From NCBI GenBank assembly GCA_001466705.2, contig LATX02000215.1, forward strand, positions 62,001-126,000: a DNA stretch of 64,000 nt, given 5' to 3'. Made by a program: the position numbers and the translations under genes. Position 1 is the stretch's first letter. The number at the start of each line of letters is the position of its first letter. The DNA comes from Moniliophthora roreri (taxonomy: Eukaryota > Basidiomycota > Agaricomycetes > Agaricales > Marasmiaceae). This document shows, piece by piece, positions 58,022-64,000 of this stretch. The notes beneath the pieces were generated by a model, which had not been told where the DNA came from, searched no databases, and was given only the letters and a program-made list of their open reading frames with translations.

Positions 58022-58857
58022 CAACATTACTATACCCTGGTGCTATCATTCAGATGCTTTGCTCAGTAAGCTGAAATAGGTTGTCCAGATAATGCACTGA
58101 CTCAATTGAATTCATACAGAAACATACTTTTTATGACCCCCACAATGGTACCATGCTTGTGGCTAGGGTTCCCAATCCTGCTACAAACTCGCAGTGCCAC
58201 ATTGCCAGCCAGATGGTGTTGCTAGATCCAAAACTAGCATCTTTTATCACCAATCCCTATCATGACGACCCTCATGAAATGGTCTATGCAACATTTTCCA
58301 TTGTGCATTTTGTTCAGGAAGTTCTTTTAGCACTTGGTCTCCCCTCCACTACCTCGCATCATCCTGTAGACCTGTGCTTCCAAGTTCCTAGGGTCCTGTT
58401 GTTCACAGCAACTCATCCAAGCCAATATGGACCAGTTCCCAAGCAGATTGCACCAGTTCTCCCTCCAAAGGATATTACTATTGAGATTGGTTCAGATTCA
58501 GACACAGAACACTCAGAAAGAGGTTTGAGATCAGATGGAGTAGTATTGGACTTGACTGGTGATAGCAAAGCAGATAACTCAGATGACATTGAGATTGTTG
58601 GTGTTACCATACATTCAGATTATATTGACCTTATGTTCTCTGACTGAAATGAACTAATAGTAATATGTTCAGAACTATGTACTTGTATAAATAGAGCTAA
58701 GGTAAAGTTGAATTGTGTTTGATAAGTCATTCTCGAGTCAAGATCAAATCTCAGAATTACCGCCAGTACTTGTTGTCACACAGCACACATCTGTCTTTCC
58801 CTTCTCCCTCTTTCGGAAATTAATGCCATTCAACTGATCCTCCCAGGTGCACTGCTT

Positions 58858-60461
58858 TCACAATATCCTTGTGATCTGGGTCCAACCCATTCGAACCCTT
58901 GTGCCAGAATCATCGAGTGTTAAGAACTTGTCCCAAAAGTTCTCAGGTGTTGACTTGATATAGTGTTCGGCGACCCACTGGAGCAAAACATTAGTATTCT
59001 GAGTTGTGAATCACAAAGGTATAACTTACCTTCCACTCATTCACTGACTTTCCAAGTAGCCTCCCTAGCTTGAACAGTGTGGGCCAGTACATAATGGGAA
59101 TGCCATGACCTTGAATTTTGACATCACATGTGTCTGAGTCAAAAAGCTCATACTTGTTGCTCCATGTACAGCTGAGCTTTTCAATGTTGACCAAGTATGA
59201 TAGCACCTTGGTGTTTGGATCCTGAGATTCCAGCTCTGCTTGTGTAAACCTTAATGGGGGTCCTTTAAATAACTTGAAAGTCCTGAACTCCTCTCCAGGA
59301 TTTGCATTGAGACTGGATGGTGCAAGTACACCTGAAGCTGACTCCAGTTGTGAAATGAGCTGGACACCTTGATTGACATTATGTCCAGAAATGGGTGTCA
59401 AAAGAGTTATTGCTGGGTCAATGGAATGAACCAATGCCAATGTAGGGTCAGTCATGATTGGTGGCTGAATGAAATAGGTCGGAGTAGGTGGTGCCTGCAC
59501 AGAACGACTTGGGACAGGTGGCACAGTGTATACCAGTACATGTGGGTGAGAGAATGCTGGTGGCTGGGTGGTATGAGGCACAGTGTTGGTTGCTTGCAAT
59601 GTCATTGATTCAGTAGATGAAAGTTGGCCAATGGTTGAAGCCAATTCAGGCAAGGTCAGCTTTGCTTGAGCTTGAAGCAATTGTCAGATGTTGGTAAGTT
59701 GATCCATGACATACTGGCCTCCAAACATCTGAAGAACTAGTCAGAAGAAAGTAGTCTAAAAAAAATGTGTTTACAAGATGAATCTTTAGCTTTGAGGGAT
59801 CCTCAAAATGAACCAGTTTTGGTGAGCAGGGCCTTGTTAGATAATGCTGACAGAAGCCCTTTGCCTGTGTGATAGTTCGTTAATGTATGTAATGGGTCAA
59901 TGAATAGAACAAGAATGCTTACCCATGTAACAAGCTTTCCCTTCTTGCTAGTGCCCATTGCTGAACCTTGTTGCTCTCCATGACTAGATGTCTGATTTAA
60001 CCACTCCTCATGATGCTTCAGTGAGCCTTTGAGTTCCTTCTTTTTTCCTCCAGGAACATTTTGGGGTCCTTTATGTGTTCGTCGAGCACCTGCCTTGAGA
60101 CTAAATATAATGGGGTTAATCCAAGGTAAAGTCAATCAATGCGGAGATACCACATACAGTGTCCATTGGTTGTGATCTTCACTGAAGGCCTTCAATCTTC
60201 CCTGAAGTACTTCCATGTTTCCACTAACTGTGAGCTTGTACTTCTTACAGAGCCATTTGAGCTCATTCTTGGTAAATTCAGGCGAGAATCTTCAGGGGCA
60301 AGTAAATATCTCAAAGTCAATCAAATCAAAATTGAGATCATTACACACATCTTATATTTGTTGGGTTCTCCATCACCAGGAAAATTGTATTCAATGTCTT
60401 CACTTGGGTCTCCAGAGACTCTCATTGACATGAGTCTTTGATGGATGGAATACACGGTTGG
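58858..60461 (-). CDS. SAP-domain protein, 5' end unresolved
   Basis: Minus-strand exon pieces: VYSIHQRLMSMRVSGDPSED with NFPGDGEPNKYK (exon from 60461); then FTKNELKWLCKKYKLTVSGN with MEVLQGRLKAFSEDHNQW, a SAP-like helix-turn-helix for DNA binding. Next come GARRTHKGPQNVPGGKKKEL with HHEEWL, and a long exon (59680-59040) with LPELASTIGQLSSTESM and a Pro-rich stretch. The last parts are FKGPPLRFTQAELESQDPNT, GIPIMYWPTLFKLGRLLGKS and WVAEHYIKSTPENFWDKFLT, ending MGWTQITRIL-stop. Exons join by GT-AG introns. It looks mostly intact. I do not know this family's function. A DNA- or chromatin-associated role is inferred from SAP only. Confidence 0.6.
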
Positions 60462-61025
60462 CTGCAAAAAGGACACAACCAGAGAAACCAGCAAAAAACC
60501 AAGGACTACAGCTCCTGCTGGGGATTTTACTAGACTGAGAGTTGATTCAATGAAGGTGACAACAGAGACACTGCTGGCAGACAGAGAGCCTTAAACATGG
60601 CTTGAGGTCACTGGAGATCTGAGATCATGTGATTAGCAGTGTGAATCCAATGAAAAATGTGATGAGGCAGAAATCAAGATATATTGGTCAATGCTGGAGA
60701 CAATGGTGGTGAGAGGACCTAAACCCCAACAAGAAATGTAATTACCTAGGCTGACGTTTCTGACCTGGGCTGACATGTATTGGTGTTTCCTGACGATGCT
60801 ACCAATTTTGACTGATTTTGGCTTTTTACATAGAAACAATAATAAGCAAAAACCAAATCAGGTTCCAAGTCAATTCAAGGTCCAGTCAAAGTCTTGCCAT
60901 CGTCATCCAAACGGTGGGTCCATGTGAGCTGAGTTTAAATTTACCTCACAAATACTGGTTCTCTGACTTCTAGTTTTCTTGCATTCCCTTCCATACCCAC
61001 AACCTACAACCCACAGCCCCTGGCC
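60462..61025. other. Short interval, nothing firm
   Basis: It may contain upstream exons of the SAP gene. I could not trace them. Confidence 0.3.
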
Positions 61026-61030
61026 CCATT

Positions 61031-61430
61031 TGTTACAGACACATGGATATTATGGGACCACATAGCAGATGATCATGCCACTCTGCTTCTTTCCTCTGAT
61101 AATGTTCTATTTCCTTCTGATCCTTCTTACAGAGCTTCCTTTTCCCTCTATTCCCTCCTGTGAACGATTACTTAGCAGTTCTTTTGCATTCTCTTAGTTT
61201 CTTTTAATTTCCTTGTTGATCGTCGTCGTTATGTATTTAAACACTCAAGCTAGGACTCTGAGTCTTCAGCTTGACCTAGTTAATCCATACTTGTGTCAAC
61301 ACCAGATTGAAAGACCTCTGAACTTTAGCATCTGCTAAACGAACTCGAACTTGAACTTGAGACACTACTTGCAAGAGGTATTACCTTTCATAAGTAGTTG
61401 AGTTGACATTGCTGTGCAAGTAACATAACA
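61031..61430 (+). mobile_element. Solo LTR, gypsy family (400 bp)
   Basis: It begins TGTTACAGAC and ends GTAACATAACA. It contains TATTTAA (61233-61239) and, about 30 nt later, CAGCTTGACCT, the same 11-mer used as the putative transcript start in the full element. A 5-bp target duplication CCATT flanks it (61026-61030 and 61431-61435). Confidence 0.9.
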
Positions 61431-61435
61431 CCATT

Positions 61436-62420
61436 CTCCTATGATCTCCCATGATAGAAGTGGACGCGTCGAGTTGGATAGTGAATTAAGGGCTTGGTTG
61501 TGTTATCAGTTTCTGTACTCAGGATCTTACAATGCTCACCAGTACGTGTCTTAACTGGTTGTCGCGCCACAAGCTCATATCTGTCTTATAGCCTCCCACA
61601 AAACAATACTCGAATCAGACTGGAAAACACATTCTGCTCAGTAAGTACTCCTTATCCCTGTGACTATAGATGCTGATGTCAAATCTAAGTACATAGTTGG
61701 TTCTCCGTTACTGGGAAGAGGTCTGAGGTATGCAATGATTCATGCAGAATAATAAATCTTAGAATAGTACTAGCTAGTCCTTCCTGTAGTAAATAGTTGG
61801 TCAATCAACGTCAACTTCAGTTATTTTATCTGATGTGGTTCGGCGATAATTGACGAAAATTGGCACATATTATCACGCCACTTGAAATATTAACTGGCAT
61901 CAGTAGGCATCGATAGACGTCAATATATTCTCACTTACTGGCGTTCATCGACGTCTATTGGTGTTCTTCGATGTTCTTCGATGTTCTGGGGGAACGTCGA
62001 TAGTAATCACCTGGGGTCAGCGTACGTCACCGGATTTCTGACTGGGCCTAAACACGCGTCGTTATTTGTCCAAGGGGAGGTACAACAAACACGGCCAACG
62101 CCAGACATCCCAAAGACATCGGCTATCACGCACCGCTCAACCGTGACATCCTTGTCTTTTCTCAGAGAGAAGTGCCGAGCCGACGTTGCACGGGGAATGG
62201 TTCATGTTTGAATAGACTTGATCAAGGGGGAATTGGTAATCTCGGTACAGTTCTGTAAAGCAGTTGGTTTCTTACTTAGCGTGGTGAACTTTTAGAAAGC
62301 AATATGGATACTCAAAACACATTATTATATACGCCCGAGTTTAGAAACATGAATATGAGGGCGAAGTAGTACAGATATACGAGGGTATTTAAACTGAAAA
62401 ACATATGTAGCACTCTCAAG
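61436..62420. other. Intergenic
   Basis: It contains clusters of GACGTC/CATCGA-like short inverted and direct repeats (about 61890-61990, for example GATGTTCTTCGATGTTCT). No gene. Confidence 0.35.
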
Positions 62421-63522
62421 TCATCGCTTCGGCCCCCGACAGCTTGAGTGTCCACGGCCCCCCAGCAAATCAGAGCGAGCTGGTGTAGAGAACCTGGAAT
62501 CGAATGACTTGATCTTCGTTCCTTCTCCCTTTCCAAAAGTTAACAACTGCATAGGAGACACCTCTCCGCCATCGCTCGATGTCTGCACTGCTGCCTCCTT
62601 TGTGCCTCTGGTGGGCACTGCCTCGATGCCGGTCTCCAACAGTGAGAGAGCCTCTGATCGACGAGCCTGATACCGAGCCTTCTCATTTTCCAATCTTTCA
62701 ATGTTTCTTTGATCTTGAATCATGACATCGATGACCTCCGAGAGTGTGTGCAAGAACATGGCTACTTGCACGGCCGAACCGGGAGGCAAAAGGTCAATAA
62801 CAGCCTTGACCTGGTTAATCAGTGTCGTTCGTAGAGCCATGCGCTCTTTGGGTGATAGCGCCGAAGTTTGGTCAAGGTTCCCTAGCGATGTGGTCTTCTC
62901 GTTCAACAAATTCTTCAACACCTCGTCCTCCCTCCTCAATGCCGCGATCGCCTCAGCCTTCTCCTTCAGCTCTTTGCGCAGTTCTTTGTTCTCTTGATCC
63001 TTCTCCATCCTCCAAGCTCTCTCCTCAGCTAACGCGTCCCCATTCTCCTTCAACTCTGTAATAACAGCCTCCTGCTCCCCGATCTCCTCCTTCAACCTTG
63101 AATTCTCCAGTGCCAGCTCACCCATATCCTCCTTGAGCTTGGCATTCTCCCCGGCCAGCTCTCCGACCTCTACCTCGAAAGCCTCGATGGTGTCTTTGTG
63201 CTCTTGTACATCAGTCTGAAGTCGAATCTTCTCTGCGACCGCTTTAGAGAGTTTCCGGCGCAAGTCCGCGAGAGCACGGTGTAGATGGTCGTTAGACAGC
63301 TCTGATTGGATGAGTTTGTGAGTTTGTTTGCCTAGGCTGAGGTACAGCTGGTCAGTTGCCACCGACTCGAGCGCTGTGGTTTCAGAGGTCTGACAAAAGC
63401 GTTCAATTAGACCGTGGCTCGGAAGCAATCGGAACGCGAATGAAGCTTACCGTGGATTCGTTCTCAGCGTTTTGAACGTCGAGCTCATCTTTCAAGGGCT
63501 GCAGGCTAACAGACTGCTTCAT
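62421..63522 (-). CDS. Coiled-coil protein of unknown function
   Basis: Two exons: 63522-63451 (MKQSVSLQPLKDELDVQNAE) and 63389-62421, total 1041 nt, 346 aa, phase-0 junction. The middle is a long heptad-rich coiled coil (GELAGENAKLKEDMGELALE, NSRLKEEIGEQEAVITELKE, NKELRKELKEKAEAIAALRR), as in structural or cytoskeletal proteins. A more globular hydrophobic part follows (SAVQVAMFLHTLSEVIDVMI), then a basic Gly/Arg-rich C-terminus (SDLLGGRGHSSCRGPKR). No enzyme motif. Family not recognised. The coding composition is CpG-normal, unlike the preceding block. Confidence 0.75.
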
Positions 63523-64000
63523 GATCTGGCCTTGTGTACAGCAAGAAGACGTGCGATGTAGTGGGGATGGGGTGACAAGATAAGCTTCGTGTCCTCTGAT
63601 CTCTTAAAGGGCCTTCGGGTGTGGCTTGTGGCCATGGACGATGAATGCTTGGGCCATATCGTATTTGGCGAAAAAGTGACGAGGACTGGACATTGTTTTC
63701 CGATTTAGGATTGGTTAGAGACTCCTGTGAGGGTTCAGAACTCCAATGAGTATTTTGGCGAGACAATAATCAGCCAAAATGCACCTTTCGCGGAAAGACC
63801 CATCGAAAGATCAGCATTGACGTATATACCGGCTCCATTTTGCTGGACTGATGTTTACCTGCGGTTCATTTTGGTTAGAACACGACACTGGAAAGGCTCC
63901 TCAAGACGCACTTCAAATCCTACAGATTCACATTCGCGATTGTACGATTCTGCTAGCCAGCGGAACAGAATCCAACATTTCTGGTATATTCCGGGTTTTT
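63523..64000. promoter_or_regulatory. Upstream region of the coiled-coil gene
   Basis: No gene seen. A minus-strand ORF (63506-63766) runs into the start of the coiled-coil gene in another frame and has no domain. I infer that the promoter lies here. Confidence 0.35.

Larger units (their letters stand above)
55630..58647 (+). pseudogene. XPG/Rad2-type flap nuclease-like gene, disrupted
   Basis: Exon 1 (55630-55653) encodes MGINGLWD, the hallmark N-terminus of XPG-family nucleases. Later pieces: ELRPFAKTALLAKVARERGF; QFRHFISQLNMATL; IAIFFCNGKERPAVKKGKKV; the XPG-I block APSEADAELAEMNRREIIDI with SSDSDLFTLGA (acidic metal ligands present); MAGNDLDQEIPHCGAKFAL; a C-terminal SUMO-interaction-like VVLDLTGD; and DDIEIVGV. 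A solo LTR (55994-56555) splits the nuclease core. Removing it with one target-site copy joins NMATL to IAIFF in frame. A MITE lies at 57456-58021. An indel near 56960-56985 also shifts the frame. Relatives cut flap or branched DNA. Agaricomycetes carry many such 'PIN-like' copies of unknown role. Confidence 0.75.
45720..61000. other. CpG-depleted, transposon-rich block
   Basis: CG dinucleotides become rare just after the tRNA and stay rare to about 61 kb. For example I see none from 49081 to 49631. TG and CA are abundant. Genes inside show arginine codons turned into His, Gln, Cys or stop. This fits cytosine methylation followed by deamination (or RIP-like mutation) of silenced DNA. Some parts, such as the solo LTRs and the SAP gene, retain more CG. 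Confidence 0.75.

Noticed and set aside
57430..58050. A target-site duplication for the CAGG-ended MITE
   Set aside because: TACCCTGGT occurs on both sides but not adjacent to the inverted ends, so it is probably chance or an older repeat.

Overview
The window is fungal nuclear DNA, most likely from an agaricomycete (mushroom-type basidiomycete). The genes carry many short (about 50-65 nt) GT-AG introns. Recognisable genes include GCN2, CHK1, a Utp16/Bud21-type nucleolar protein, a class II P450, F-box proteins of the agaric kind and an intron-containing tRNA-Ile(AAU). A large share is transposon-derived: a Ty3/gypsy chromovirus, solo LTRs, a Mutator-like TIR element, MITE-like inverted-repeat elements, a decayed tyrosine recombinase and a decayed XPG-type nuclease.

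Region 1-8820 is a minus-strand Ty3/gypsy element (gag, protease-RT-RNaseH-integrase-chromodomain) with two extra ORFs 3' of pol. It is split by single-N gaps at 2303 and 8821, and 1572 bp are repeated on either side of the first gap. Inside that repeat one 29-base block (921-949) is the base-by-base complement, not the reverse complement, of its partner (2494-2522). No recombination event produces that. Region 8822-10430 is CpG-poor and has no convincing gene.

Region 10.4-27 kb holds three members of one seven-transmembrane family on the plus strand. Two are intact, with ten consecutive exons of identical length, and one is a pseudogene with two nonsense codons. Between them lie a small zinc-finger-like gene (minus) and a 1287-bp element with 156-bp identical terminal inverted repeats and a 9-bp target duplication.

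Region 27.9-45.7 kb is the conserved gene-rich core: F-box/LRR gene (+), F-box gene (-), CHK1 (+), Utp16/Bud21 (-), P450 (+), GCN2 (+), tRNA-Ile (-). CHK1 serves the DNA-damage checkpoint, GCN2 controls translation during amino-acid starvation and Utp16 acts in ribosome assembly. They are neighbours, not a pathway cluster.

Region 45.7-61 kb changes character: CpG is strongly depleted and transposon remnants dominate. It holds two secreted-protein-like genes, a MITE, a tyrosine-recombinase pseudogene whose arginine codons have decayed, an XPG-like nuclease gene split by a solo LTR and a MITE, a SAP-domain gene and a second solo LTR. The last 2 kb return to normal composition with a coiled-coil protein gene (-).
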